Assembly: GCA_036265935.1 (NCBI GenBank)
Contig: DATAOB010000126.1
Span: forward strand, 1 to 64,000
Reading direction: 5' to 3'
DNA length: 64,000 nucleotides
From: JAFASC01 sp036265935
GTDB lineage: Bacteria; Pseudomonadota; Alphaproteobacteria; Rhizobiales; Beijerinckiaceae
Under the pieces are notes generated by a model. That model was given only the letters and a program-made list of their open reading frames with translations. It ran no database searches and was not told the origin of the DNA. Made by a program: the position numbers and the translations under genes. How positions within the stretch are numbered: position 1 is the stretch's first letter; the number at the start of each line of letters is the position of its first letter. Of the stretch, positions 24,578 to 34,130 are shown piece by piece.

Positions 24578-24754
24578 AATCTCGCACTATTGCACGTCAG
24601 GATCGATGCTGGCGGGCCCGGCACTTGCAAGCCGCGCCCTGCGAGCGCCGATAGAGCGCATCGACAATGCTCCTCGGCAGCCTAATCTAGGTGGCGGCGG
24701 GCGAATCGGAAACGGGCGAGGTCAGCCAGCGCCTACGCCCAGATCAGAGGTTTC

Positions 24755-25762
24755 ATGTCGCTCCAGGACGTCCAGCCGACCTCCCTCGAATCCCGCGTCG
24801 CGCTTGCCGCCGAGCATGCCGTGCAGAAAGTTGCGGCCGCGCGCGCCGCCATCGGGCTCGTCATTTTTGGCCAGGAACAGGTCGTCGAGCAGACGCTGGT
24901 GACCCTGCTATCGGGCGGCCACGGCCTGCTCGTCGGCGTTCCCGGCCTTGCCAAAACGAAACTGGTTGAGACGCTCGGCATCGTGCTGGGCCTCAGCGCG
25001 CAGCGCGTCCAATTCACGCCGGACCTGATGCCCGCCGACATCCTCGGCTCGGAAGTGCTGGAAGAAACAGCGGAAAGGCGCCGCAGCTTCCGCTTTATCC
25101 CCGGTCCGATTTTCGCCCAGCTGCTAATGGCCGACGAGATCAACCGCGCGAGCCCGCGCACCCAATCGGCGCTGTTGCAGGCGATGCAAGAGCAGCACGT
25201 GACGGTGGCCGGCACCCGTCACGACTTGCCGCGGCCGTTCCATGTGCTGGCGACGCAGAACCCGCTCGAGCAGGAGGGCACATATCCGCTGCCCGAGGCA
25301 CAGCTCGATCGCTTCCTCATGCAGATCGACGTCCTCTATCCCGATCGCAATGCCGAGCGGCGTATCCTCATCGAGACGACCGGCGATCACGAGCAGAAGC
25401 CGAAGCCCGCCACGAGTGCCGACGAGCTCATGGCAATCCAACGTCTCGTCCGGCGTCTGCCGGTCGGCGACAGCGTCGTCGATGCTATTCTCGATCTGGT
25501 CCGCCGTGCCCGGCCGGGCGAGGGCGACGCCGAGATCGTCAAGCATGTCGCCTGGGGTCCAGGCCCGCGCGCGGCACAGGCGCTGATGCTGGCAGTGCGC
25601 GCGCGTTGCCTGCTCGATGGCCGGCTCGCGCCCTCGCTCGACGACGTGGTGGCGATGGCGACCCCCGTGCTCAAGCACCGCATGGCGCTGACGTTTGCCG
25701 CGCGGGCGGACGGCGAGACGGTAACCGGGCTGATCGGCCGGCTCGTATCACGGCTTGGGTGA
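24755..25762 (+). CDS. MoxR-type AAA+ ATPase
   Basis: A 335-residue AAA+ protein. Walker A is GVPGLAKTK, in the MoxR variant with Ala before Lys, and Walker B is LLMADEINRASPRTQSALLQAM. Sensor 1 is in VLATQNPLEQEGTYPLPEAQLDRF. MoxR ATPases act as chaperones for complexes with VWA proteins. It is the first gene of a four-gene operon whose next members carry DUF58, BatA-like and VWA-like domains. Confidence 0.95.
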   Translation: MSLQDVQPTSLESRVALAAEHAVQKVAAARAAIGLVIFGQEQVVEQTLVTLLSGGHGLLVGVPGLAKTKLVETLGIVLGLSAQRVQFTPDLMPADILGSEVLEETAERRRSFRFIPGPIFAQLLMADEINRASPRTQSALLQAMQEQHVTVAGTRHDLPRPFHVLATQNPLEQEGTYPLPEAQLDRFLMQIDVLYPDRNAERRILIETTGDHEQKPKPATSADELMAIQRLVRRLPVGDSVVDAILDLVRRARPGEGDAEIVKHVAWGPGPRAAQALMLAVRARCLLDGRLAPSLDDVVAMATPVLKHRMALTFAARADGETVTGLIGRLVSRLG

Positions 25763-26698
25763 ATGATCAGCGCGCGCCTTCTTACGCGCTCGGAAGCGGC
25801 GGCCGCTCCCCGCCACCAGCAGGCTTCGCTTGACCTTGCCCGGCGACTACCGAGCCTTGTCGCCTCGGCGAAAGAGCTCGCCGCCACGATCATACACGGT
25901 ATCCACGGGCGCAGGCGCGCTGGCGTCGGCGAGACTTTTTGGCAGTTCCGCCCCTTCACCTTCGGCGAGCCGGCGCAACGCATCGACTGGCGCCGCTCGG
26001 CGCGCGACGATCGGCTTTATGTGCGCGAGCGCGAGTGGGAGGCCGCGCACACGATTTTCCTATGGATGGACCTTTCGCCATCGATGGCTTTCATTTCGTC
26101 GCTGGCGCGCCAGTCGAAGGCGGATCGTGCGCTGGTCCTTGGCTTGGCGACAGCCGACCTTCTCGTACGCGGCGGCGAGCGCGTCGGCCTTCTCGGCATG
26201 ACGCGGGCGATCGCCGCACGCAACATTGTCGAGCGGCTTGCCGAAGCGCTGGTCATCGCCGACCGGCAAATCCCACAACAGGGTCATCCGGATTTTCCCG
26301 TCGATCAGCCGTTGGCGGAGCGCAGTCAGGCGATCCTTGTCAGCGATTTCCTTGTTGCTCCGGATGAACTTGCGCGGCGTTTGAAACGTATCGCTTCGAA
26401 TGGTGCGCGCGGACATCTCGTCATGATCGCGGATCCGGTCGAGGAGACCTTTCCGTTCGAGGGTCACACCGAGTTCCTCGACGTCGATTCCGGCGCGCTG
26501 TTTCGGGCCGGCCGCGCCGAAGCGTATCGTGCCGATTACGTCACTCGGCTCGCGCAGCATCGCGATCGGATCAGAATGGCGGCGCGCGAGGCGGGATTCA
26601 GTTTCGCTCTGCATCGCACCGATGCGCCCCCGGCAACCGCGCTCCTCGCTTTGCGCGGCCGCCTCGAGGCGAACGTTGAAATCGGAGCGGTCGCGTGA
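25763..26698 (+). CDS. DUF58 protein
   Basis: A 311-residue protein starting directly after the MoxR stop. The family signature FTFGEPAQRIDWRRSARDDR (about residues 70-90) is followed by a VWA-like segment IFLWMDLSPSM. No membrane helix is seen, unlike some larger DUF58 proteins. DUF58 proteins partner MoxR ATPases. Its stop overlaps the start of the next gene by 4 bases. Confidence 0.9.
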   Translation: MISARLLTRSEAAAAPRHQQASLDLARRLPSLVASAKELAATIIHGIHGRRRAGVGETFWQFRPFTFGEPAQRIDWRRSARDDRLYVREREWEAAHTIFLWMDLSPSMAFISSLARQSKADRALVLGLATADLLVRGGERVGLLGMTRAIAARNIVERLAEALVIADRQIPQQGHPDFPVDQPLAERSQAILVSDFLVAPDELARRLKRIASNGARGHLVMIADPVEETFPFEGHTEFLDVDSGALFRAGRAEAYRADYVTRLAQHRDRIRMAAREAGFSFALHRTDAPPATALLALRGRLEANVEIGAVA

Positions 26699-29502
26699 CT
26701 CTCGTGCCGCTCGCTTTCAGCGCACCGCTGGCGCTCATCGGATTGGCGCTGCTGCCGGTGATTTATTACCTCTTGAGGATCACCCCGCCGCGGCCGCGGC
26801 AGATTCCGTTTCCGCCGCTAAAGCTCATCCTCGACATGGAGCCGAAGAATGAGACACCGGCGCGCACGCCGTGGTGGCTCTTGGCGGTGCGTCTCATGAT
26901 CGCGGGACTTATTGTGCTCGCCATGGCCGGGCCGATCTGGAACCCGCAACATAGCGCGGCAAGCGGGCGGGAACCGCTGCTCGTGCTGCTCGATGACGGT
27001 TGGCCGGCGGCGCCGAGCTGGGAGCAGCGGCTGAAAGTCGCCCTCGCGCAAGTCGATGACGCGGCGCGGCAAGGCGCACCGACGGCGGTCATCGCGGCGT
27101 CCGAAGGCCCGCGCGAGGCGGTTTTATCCGACGGCACGCACGCGGCGCAAAAGCTCCGCGCACTGAAGCCAGTGCCTTACGTGCCGGATCGTGCCGCACT
27201 CATCGCGCCGCTCGAACATTTTCTTGCCGAGCATCCGCGCGCGCATCTGACCTGGATCGCCGACGGACTGGCGCTTGGCGGGACGCGGGCCTTTGCCGAA
27301 AAGCTCGCCGAGCTTGCAAAGAATGGGCAGGCCGAAATTGTCGCGAGCGAGCATTCGCCTGTTGCGCTCGCTGGCGCCGCCAACGAGGCGGGCGCGCTGA
27401 ACGTCAACGTGTTGCGCGCGACTAATGATGGGCCACGCCAGGGCTGGGTGCGTGCGCTCGATCTGAAAGGCGCGTCGATCGGCGATGCCGGCTTCGATTT
27501 TGGCAGCGCGACGGAGACGCAGGCGCGCTTCGATCTGCCGATCGAACTGCGCAACGACATCGCCCGATTGGAAGTCACCGGCGAGCAATCGGCCGGCGCT
27601 GTGACGCTGCTCGACGAGCGCTGGAAGCGGCGTCGCGTCGGCATCGTCAGCGGCGCGACGGCCGACGTTTCGCAGCCGCTGCTCGCACCGTCCTATTATT
27701 TGCAGCGTGCGCTGCAGCCATTCGCCGATGTGCGCGAGGCGCGCCCGGGCGTCGCCGATTCGATCAGCGCGCTGCTCGACGACAACGTCAACGTGATGGT
27801 GCTCGCCGATGTTGGCGTGGTCGTCGGTATCGCGCATGACCGGCTGGAGAGCTTTGTGCAAGACGGCGGCGTGCTCGTGCGTTTCGCCGGGACACGGCTC
27901 GCCGGCTCCTCGGACGATCTCGTGCCGGTTGCGTTGCGGCGCGGCGGCCGCACGCTCGGCGGCTCGCTGTCATGGGATACGCCGAAAAAGCTGGCGCCGT
28001 TCGAGCGCGGCAGTCCGTTCTTCGGATTGAGCGTGCCCGATGAAGTGACCGTCACGCGGCAAGTGCTCGCCGAGCCGGAAGCGGGTCTGCCGGCGCGCAC
28101 ATGGGCGGCGCTCGCCGACGGCACGCCGCTGGTCACGGCAGAACATCACGGCAAGGGGACGATCGTTCTTTTCCATGTGACGGCGGACACGACCTGGTCG
28201 AACCTGCCGCTGTCGGGTCTGTTCGTCGATATGTTGCGCAAGATTCTGGCGATCTCCGCCGATGTCGGTCGCACCGACGAAGATGCTGCGTCGACGGCGA
28301 AGCAACAGGTCGCAACGCTGGCGCCATTGAGCACGCTCGACGGGTTTGGCGTGCTCGGGCCGCCGCCTTCGACGGCAAAGCCGATTCCCGCGAATTTCAC
28401 AGACGTCGCCGGCGCCGAGCATCCGCCGGGTTTTTACGGCCCGCCGGACGCGCTCGTTGCGGTAAACCCGCTTGCACCGGAGGCAAAACTGCAGCCTGCC
28501 GACTTCTCCGGGCTGAATTTCCGCCGCGAGCCTTTGAACGCCGGCGAGCCGATCGATTTGCGTCCATGGCTGATCGCAAGCGGCATCGCGCTGTTGATCG
28601 CTGACACGCTTGCATCTTTGTGGTTATCAGGCGGCGTGCCGTTGCGGCGCCGGCGTGCCGTACTTGCAGCACTTGTCGCGCTGTTCGCGCTCGGCGCAAC
28701 GATGCCATCGTTCATCGCGCCCGTGCGCGCCGAAGAGCCGGTGCAACAAATCTCGCCACGCGATCTCGAATCCGCCCTGACGACGCGCCTCGCCTACGTC
28801 GTCACCGGCGATGCGCAGGCCGACGAAGCCAGCCGCGCCGGTCTCGCCAGTTTGACGCGGGCGCTTGGCGCGCGCACCTCGCTGACGCCGGGCGAGCCGG
28901 TCGGCATCGACCCGGCGCGAGACGAGCTCGTCTTCTATCCGTTGATCTACTGGCCGGTCGTCGCAAGCAAACCGCTGCCGCCCCAGAACGCGATCAACAA
29001 GATCGCGACTTTCATGAAACAGGGCGGCACGATCGTCTTCGACACGCGCGACGCGCTGGCTTCGCGTCCCGGCGGTCCGCTGACGCCGGAAGGCCGCTGG
29101 CTGCGCGATCTGCTCGCGGGAGCCGATGTACCTGAGCTCGAGCCGGTGCCGCACGACCACGTCATCACCAAGACGTTTTATCTGCTCGACGGTTTTATCG
29201 GACGCACGACAGTCGGCCAGACGTGGGTCGAGGCGCTGCCGCCGGAACCGAGCGACGGCACGCCGCGTCCGGCGCGCGCCGGCGACAGCGTATCGCCGAT
29301 CGTCATCACCTCGAACGATCTTGCCGCCGCCTGGGCCGCCGACCGCAATGGCGAGCCGCTTTATCCGCTGGTGCCGGGCGGGGCGCGCCAGCGCGAACTG
29401 GCGCTGCGCGGCGGCATCAATCTCGTCATGTACACGCTGACCGGCAATTACAAATCCGATCAGGTGCATGTCCGCGATCTCTTGGACCGGTTGGGGCACT
29501 GA
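26695..29502 (+). CDS. BatA-like and DUF4159 membrane protein
   Basis: A 935-residue protein. Residues 1-85 form the aerotolerance-regulator N-terminal domain with two membrane helices (LALIGLALLPVIYYLLRITP and a second near 60-80). A long periplasmic part holds GATase-like segments, and a third helix pair lies near residues 625-680. The C-terminal 220 residues are DUF4159 (LAYVVTGDAQADEASRAGL, LVFYPLIYWPV, MKQGGTIVFDTRD). It is probably the scaffold of a MoxR-dependent envelope complex. Its start overlaps the DUF58 stop by 4 bases. Confidence 0.88.
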   Translation: MTLVPLAFSAPLALIGLALLPVIYYLLRITPPRPRQIPFPPLKLILDMEPKNETPARTPWWLLAVRLMIAGLIVLAMAGPIWNPQHSAASGREPLLVLLDDGWPAAPSWEQRLKVALAQVDDAARQGAPTAVIAASEGPREAVLSDGTHAAQKLRALKPVPYVPDRAALIAPLEHFLAEHPRAHLTWIADGLALGGTRAFAEKLAELAKNGQAEIVASEHSPVALAGAANEAGALNVNVLRATNDGPRQGWVRALDLKGASIGDAGFDFGSATETQARFDLPIELRNDIARLEVTGEQSAGAVTLLDERWKRRRVGIVSGATADVSQPLLAPSYYLQRALQPFADVREARPGVADSISALLDDNVNVMVLADVGVVVGIAHDRLESFVQDGGVLVRFAGTRLAGSSDDLVPVALRRGGRTLGGSLSWDTPKKLAPFERGSPFFGLSVPDEVTVTRQVLAEPEAGLPARTWAALADGTPLVTAEHHGKGTIVLFHVTADTTWSNLPLSGLFVDMLRKILAISADVGRTDEDAASTAKQQVATLAPLSTLDGFGVLGPPPSTAKPIPANFTDVAGAEHPPGFYGPPDALVAVNPLAPEAKLQPADFSGLNFRREPLNAGEPIDLRPWLIASGIALLIADTLASLWLSGGVPLRRRRAVLAALVALFALGATMPSFIAPVRAEEPVQQISPRDLESALTTRLAYVVTGDAQADEASRAGLASLTRALGARTSLTPGEPVGIDPARDELVFYPLIYWPVVASKPLPPQNAINKIATFMKQGGTIVFDTRDALASRPGGPLTPEGRWLRDLLAGADVPELEPVPHDHVITKTFYLLDGFIGRTTVGQTWVEALPPEPSDGTPRPARAGDSVSPIVITSNDLAAAWAADRNGEPLYPLVPGGARQRELALRGGINLVMYTLTGNYKSDQVHVRDLLDRLGH

Positions 29503-29533
29503 TGCGCAATCACGAGATCCGAAGCGGCAGACC

Positions 29534-29630
29534 GTCATTGCGAGCGACGCGAAGCAATCCAGGGGCAAACGCTCGACGATTGCAGAACTTGCCCCTGGAT
29601 TGCTTCGTCGCTCACGCTCCTCGCAATGAC
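29534..29630. repeat. Dispersed inverted repeat, family A, copy 2, inside the MoxR operon
   Basis: GTCATTGCGAG, GCGAAGCAATCCAGGGGCAA (left arm, to 29568) and TTGCCCCTGGATTGCTTCG...CTCGCAATGAC (right arm, 29589-29630) pair along most of their length around a 20-base loop. The element fills the 145-base gap between the DUF4159 and VWA-like genes; the other junctions in this operon are tight or overlapping. Confidence 0.85.
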
Positions 29631-29647
29631 ACGCTTGAGGCGCGGCC

Positions 29648-31747
29648 ATGACCCAATTCGAGCTCTCGCTGTCGCCGCTTCTGCCGGTCGCGCTGATCAT
29701 CGCGTTGGCGATTGCGGCGGCGCTCGTCGTCGCCCTCGCGATTTATGCGCGCCGGCCCGGCGCCACCTTACGCGCGCTCGGCTTTGCGCTCGTTCTGTTC
29801 GCATTGCTCGATCCCTCGCTTGTGCGTCAGGACCGCGAGCCGTTGAAGGACGTCGTCGCCGTCGTGCTCGACCAGAGCGGCAGCCAGACAATCGGCGAGC
29901 GCCGCGAGCAGACGGAGCGTGCGCGCGCCGAATTGGAGAAGAGCCTCGGCGCGCTCGGTAATGTCGAGACTCGCTTAATCGAAACCAATCGCAACGATGC
30001 CGAGAATGACGGCACGCGGCTTTTCTCGGCGCTAAATGCCGGGCTCGCCGACGTGCCGCCTGAGCGCGTCGGCGGCGCGATCCTCGTCACCGACGGCATC
30101 GTGCACGACATTCCGACGAATGCCGACGCGCTCGGCTTCAGGGCGCCGTTGCATGCGCTGATCACCGGGCATGAAGGCGAGCGCGATCGCCGCATCGACG
30201 TTTTGGAGGCGCCGCGCTTCGGCATCGTCGGCAAGGATCAGACGATCGAAGTACGCGTGCTCGACACCGCACGTCAGAAGGCGCCGGTGCGGCTGAAGGT
30301 CAGCCGCGACGGCGCCGAAATCGCCTCTATCCAGGCGCAGCCCGACGAGCGTATCGATGTGCCGGTGCGGATCGAGCATGGCGGGCCGAATGTCGTTGAA
30401 ATCGAAGTCGAGGCGCTGCCCGACGAGCTCACCGCGATCAACAACAAGGCGGTGCTGACGATCGACGGCGTTCGCGACAAATTGAAAGTGCTGCTCGTCT
30501 CGGGCGAACCGCATGCCGGTGAGCGCACCTGGCGCAATCTTCTGAAATCCGACGCCAACGTCGAGCTTGTGCATTTCACCATCCTGCGTCCGCCGGAGAA
30601 ACAGGACGGCACGCCGATCAATGAGCTGTCGCTGATCGCATTTCCGACGAGCGATCTCTTCGGACGCAGGATCAACGATTTCGACCTGATCATCTTCGAT
30701 CGATATTCGAACCAGAGCATTCTGCCGTCGGTCTATTTCGAAAACATCGTGCGCTATGTCCGCGACGGCGGCGCGATTCTGATGGCGGTCGGGCCGGATT
30801 TTTCCCGCGCGCAGGGACTCTATTACTCGCCGCTCGGCAAGATTTCGCCGGCGCGTCCCGACGGCAGCCTAACCGAGCGCCCGTTCCGCGCCGATGTCAC
30901 GGAAGACGGCCGCAAGCATCCGGTGACGCGCGGCCTGCCCGGAGCCGCAAACGAGAAGCCGCAATGGGGCGAGTGGTTCCGGCAGGTCAATACGACGCTG
31001 TCGCGCGGCACGGATGTTTTGTCCGGCGCGCAAGACAAGCCGCTGCTCGTGCTTTCACGCGAGCAGAAGGGCCGGGTTGCGCTGCTCTTGTCCGATCAGA
31101 TGTGGCTGTGGGCGCGCGGTTATGACGGCGGTGGGCCTTATCTCGATCTTCTGCGCCGGCTCGCGCATTGGCTCATGAAAGAGCCGGATCTCGAAGAAGA
31201 AGCGTTGCGCGCGAGCGTGCATGGCCACGAACTCGCGATCGAGCGTCAAAGCTTGAAAGATGCCGTGCCGCCGGTGACGGTGACGACGCCATCGGGCGCC
31301 CAGCAGCAGGTGACCTTGAACGCGTCCGAACCCGGCCTGTGGCGAGCATCGATGGATGTGAAAGAGCTCGGACTCTATCGTTTGAGCGACGGGGAGCAGT
31401 CGGTGCTCGCCAATGCCGGGCCGGAAAATCCGCGCGAATTCCAGGAAGTCATCTCGACGCCGGAGAAGCTGCGCGGACTGACTGAGGCGGCCGGCGGCAC
31501 GGTGCGGCGCATCGCGGCGGATGCGCAGGGCGCTATTGCGATGCCGCGCGTCGTCGCCATGCGTGACAGTCCCGTTTACGGCGGCTCCGATTATATCGGC
31601 ATCAAGCGCAATTCGGCGAGCGTGGTGAAGGGCATCGGCATCGTGCCGCTCGCCATCGGCTTTGCCGGTATGCTGGTGCTGATTGCCTCGATCGTCGCCG
31701 GGTGGGCGTGGGAAGGGCGTCGACGCCGCTGGCGGCGCGCTGGCTAA
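29648..31747 (+). CDS. Membrane protein with VWA-like and glutamine-amidotransferase-like domains
   Basis: A 699-residue protein. Two N-terminal helices (residues 10-33 and 40-57) precede a VWA-like fold whose metal site reads VVLDQSGSQT. A GATase-like domain is suggested by KLKVLLVSGEPHAGERTWRN and LIIFDRYSNQ, and a final helix lies near residues 655-680. It is the last gene of the MoxR operon and overlaps the convergent MFS gene by 4 bases. The complex probably acts in envelope maintenance; no substrate is known. Confidence 0.85.
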   Translation: MTQFELSLSPLLPVALIIALAIAAALVVALAIYARRPGATLRALGFALVLFALLDPSLVRQDREPLKDVVAVVLDQSGSQTIGERREQTERARAELEKSLGALGNVETRLIETNRNDAENDGTRLFSALNAGLADVPPERVGGAILVTDGIVHDIPTNADALGFRAPLHALITGHEGERDRRIDVLEAPRFGIVGKDQTIEVRVLDTARQKAPVRLKVSRDGAEIASIQAQPDERIDVPVRIEHGGPNVVEIEVEALPDELTAINNKAVLTIDGVRDKLKVLLVSGEPHAGERTWRNLLKSDANVELVHFTILRPPEKQDGTPINELSLIAFPTSDLFGRRINDFDLIIFDRYSNQSILPSVYFENIVRYVRDGGAILMAVGPDFSRAQGLYYSPLGKISPARPDGSLTERPFRADVTEDGRKHPVTRGLPGAANEKPQWGEWFRQVNTTLSRGTDVLSGAQDKPLLVLSREQKGRVALLLSDQMWLWARGYDGGGPYLDLLRRLAHWLMKEPDLEEEALRASVHGHELAIERQSLKDAVPPVTVTTPSGAQQQVTLNASEPGLWRASMDVKELGLYRLSDGEQSVLANAGPENPREFQEVISTPEKLRGLTEAAGGTVRRIAADAQGAIAMPRVVAMRDSPVYGGSDYIGIKRNSASVVKGIGIVPLAIGFAGMLVLIASIVAGWAWEGRRRRWRRAG

Positions 31748-32946
31748 AGCGCACGCGTATTAATCTTCGGCAACAAAGCATAAGCCGAACCGCCGGCCGC
31801 CAGCGCACATGCTAGAAATGCGCAGACCGCCACAACGGGGTCGTGCGCATGCCTCTCGGCCCATTCTGCGATGACACCGGCACATCCCTGCATCATGGCT
31901 ACGCCGAGGAAGGCGGCCATGTTCAGGGTCGACAAAGCGCGGCCCGAGAGCTCATCCGGATACGTGTCGCGAACCTGTGCATATTGCAGGCCCTGGAACG
32001 AACAGAACGCGCCGAAGGCGACCGCCCATGCGATATCGAATGACGTCGAGCCGCCGATCGCAAGAGCGGCCGGACAAACGGCAGACGCAAATGCCGCCGC
32101 TATGATCACTCGCGGACGCGTGCGTGTTCCCGGATCGATGAAACCATAGAGCGTCGGCGCGACGATCATCGCCAGCGACATCGCGAGGATCACATTGCCG
32201 ATCGCAACGAGATCGAGACCATGGCGGCGAGCGAAAAGCGGGGTGATCCATAAGCCGCGCAACGTGATCACGGTCGGGTAGGTGACGAGCCCGATCGCCA
32301 GCAGGCCAAGCGTCTGGCGAAAACGCAAGACGCGCCACACGCCGTGCATTGCTTCGGACAACGTCTCGTTGGAACGCCTATGGCGCTGTTCTCCCGTCCT
32401 GATCAGGAACCAACAGGCAAGGGCGCAGAGAATGGTTGCCGCGCCGAGCACGAGGAAGCCGGCGCGCCACGACCATCGCTCGACGAGAAAAGCGATCGGC
32501 GTGCCGGTGGCGATCATGCCAAGGCCGCCGATGGCGAAAACGATACCGGAGAGCGGCGCAAAACGCCGCGGCGGGTAGGTTCGGGCGAGGAAGACGAACG
32601 TCGCCATCAGCGCGGGCGCGCATCCCGCGCCGATCAGGAACTGCGCCGCGAGGAGCACGTCGTATCGCGACGCGCTCGCGCAAAGCGCGGCGCCGAGAGC
32701 CGCGACCGCCAGAGGAAGCGCGACGACAAGCCGAATGCTGAGCCGATCGAGCGCAACGCCGAACGGCAGCTGCATGAGGCCGAAAGCCAGATGATAGATG
32801 CCAGCGAAATAGCCGATCTGCTCGGCAGAGACGTTGAGATCAACCTCAATCCCATGCGCCGTGATGGCGGGAAGAGTGCGCAATGCGTTGCTGAGCGCGA
32901 ACGCAGTACTGAGCGCGGCAAGACCGAGTAGCGGACGCTGTTGCAA
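31744..32946 (-). CDS. Major facilitator superfamily transporter
   Basis: A 400-residue integral membrane protein with 12 predicted helices. The first loop carries GIYHLAFGLMQLPFGVALDRLSIR, the typical motif A region. No substrate-specific motif is evident to me. It is convergent with the VWA-like gene and lies 33 bases downstream of an SDR gene on the same strand, so the two may be co-expressed. Confidence 0.85.
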   Translation of the reverse strand: MQQRPLLGLAALSTAFALSNALRTLPAITAHGIEVDLNVSAEQIGYFAGIYHLAFGLMQLPFGVALDRLSIRLVVALPLAVAALGAALCASASRYDVLLAAQFLIGAGCAPALMATFVFLARTYPPRRFAPLSGIVFAIGGLGMIATGTPIAFLVERWSWRAGFLVLGAATILCALACWFLIRTGEQRHRRSNETLSEAMHGVWRVLRFRQTLGLLAIGLVTYPTVITLRGLWITPLFARRHGLDLVAIGNVILAMSLAMIVAPTLYGFIDPGTRTRPRVIIAAAFASAVCPAALAIGGSTSFDIAWAVAFGAFCSFQGLQYAQVRDTYPDELSGRALSTLNMAAFLGVAMMQGCAGVIAEWAERHAHDPVVAVCAFLACALAAGGSAYALLPKINTRAL

Positions 32947-32979
32947 GTTTCCGGGACAGTGCGCGTGCGGCGTGGTGAT

Positions 32980-33756
32980 TTACGCCGTTGTTGCGTAGCC
33001 GCCGTCAACCGCGATTACCGAGCCGCAGACGAAATCGCTCGCTTTCGACGCCAGATAGATGGCAACGCCGGCCATGTCTTCAGGCCGGCCCTTGCGCTGC
33101 ATCGGCGTTTCCTTGAGTGATGCCTCGCTGAAGTCTTCCGGAATTCCCGCGGTCATTTTGGATGGGAAATAGCCGGGAGCGATTGCGTTGACGGCGATGT
33201 GCTTCTTGGCGAGATTCTTAGCCATCATGCGGGTGAGATGCAGCACACCGGCCTTTGACGCCGCATAGGAATAGGTCTCGAGATCGGACGTATGCATGCC
33301 GTCGATCGAGCCGATATTAATGACGCGCGCGTAATTGTCCGTCGAGCCGGCGGCTTCGAGCAGTTTGCCCAAACGCTGGGTCAGGAAGAAAATCGATTTG
33401 ACGTTCAAGTCCATCACCTTGTCCCAGCCGGTCTCGGGAAAGGAATCGAAATCGGCGCCCCAGCTTGCGCCGGCATTGTTGACGAGAATGTCGAGGCGCT
33501 TCTCGCGCGATTCGAGCTCCTTGGCGAGTCTGTCGATCTCATCCATGCGCGACAGATCGGCCGGCAGCGGGATGCATGTGCCGACGGCCGAGAGCTCCTT
33601 CGCCAGCGCGTTACAGGCGTCGGCCTTGCGTGCCGAAATGTAGACCTTGGCGCCGTTTTCTACGTAACCGCGCGCGATCATCTCGCCGATGCCGCGGCTG
33701 CCGCCGGTGACGAGTGCGACCTTGCCGCGAACGCTGAACAGGTCTTCGATCTTCAT
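32980..33756 (-). CDS. Short-chain dehydrogenase, RhlG/FabG-like
   Basis: A 258-residue SDR with TGGSRGIG, NNAGASWGA, IGSIDGMH and YAASK, ending VIAVDGG. The sequence start MKIEDLFSVRGKVALVTGG and the PGYFPSKMT loop resemble the RhlG-like branch, which reduces 3-oxoacyl or related substrates. It lies upstream of an MFS gene. Substrate unknown. Confidence 0.87.
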   Translation of the reverse strand: MKIEDLFSVRGKVALVTGGSRGIGEMIARGYVENGAKVYISARKADACNALAKELSAVGTCIPLPADLSRMDEIDRLAKELESREKRLDILVNNAGASWGADFDSFPETGWDKVMDLNVKSIFFLTQRLGKLLEAAGSTDNYARVINIGSIDGMHTSDLETYSYAASKAGVLHLTRMMAKNLAKKHIAVNAIAPGYFPSKMTAGIPEDFSEASLKETPMQRKGRPEDMAGVAIYLASKASDFVCGSVIAVDGGYATTA

Positions 33757-33890
33757 GGTGAGCGCCTCTCTCCCGGAATTGTTCTTTGTCGCGCGTATTG
33801 AGGTAGGCGCAGGCCGTCGAAGTCAATCACGCTTGTGAGTGAACCGCGGGAGGTCTATTCTTGCGATTGCAGCAAATAGCGCGGAGTGAA

Positions 33891-34121
33891 ATGGCCGAAG
33901 ACGAAACGATCGAGCTCGCGATGCTGTACCCTTACGCCCACAAAGGCCAGGACATGATCGCGATCGTCTCGCTTTTTCGCCAGGACGCGGCAAAGCCGGA
34001 ACTCGTCGGACGCCGCGTGCGGATCGAGGACAGGCAATACAAGGTTCTGTCGATCGGCCGCGTGACGCAGGGGCCGATCCATAAAGGCGAGATCGCCGGC
34101 ATCGTCGTCGAGCCCGCCTGA
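33891..34121 (+). CDS. Small hypothetical protein
   Basis: A 76-residue protein starting MAEDETIELAMLYPYAHKGQ, with GGAG six bases before the ATG. The second half (ELVGRRVRIEDRQYKVLSIGR) looks like a small beta-barrel. No cysteines, signal peptide or membrane helix. It is divergent from the SDR gene and convergent with the zinc-ribbon gene 9 bases away. Family not recognised. Confidence 0.55.
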   Translation: MAEDETIELAMLYPYAHKGQDMIAIVSLFRQDAAKPELVGRRVRIEDRQYKVLSIGRVTQGPIHKGEIAGIVVEPA

Positions 34122-34130
34122 GCCGCAGGT

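Noticed and set aside
28627..29700. Minus-strand frame of 357 codons across the DUF4159 gene and repeat
   Set aside because: Its first part (CHCEERERRSNPG, LDCFASLAMT) is the usual translation of the family A repeat, and the rest is antisense to DUF4159.
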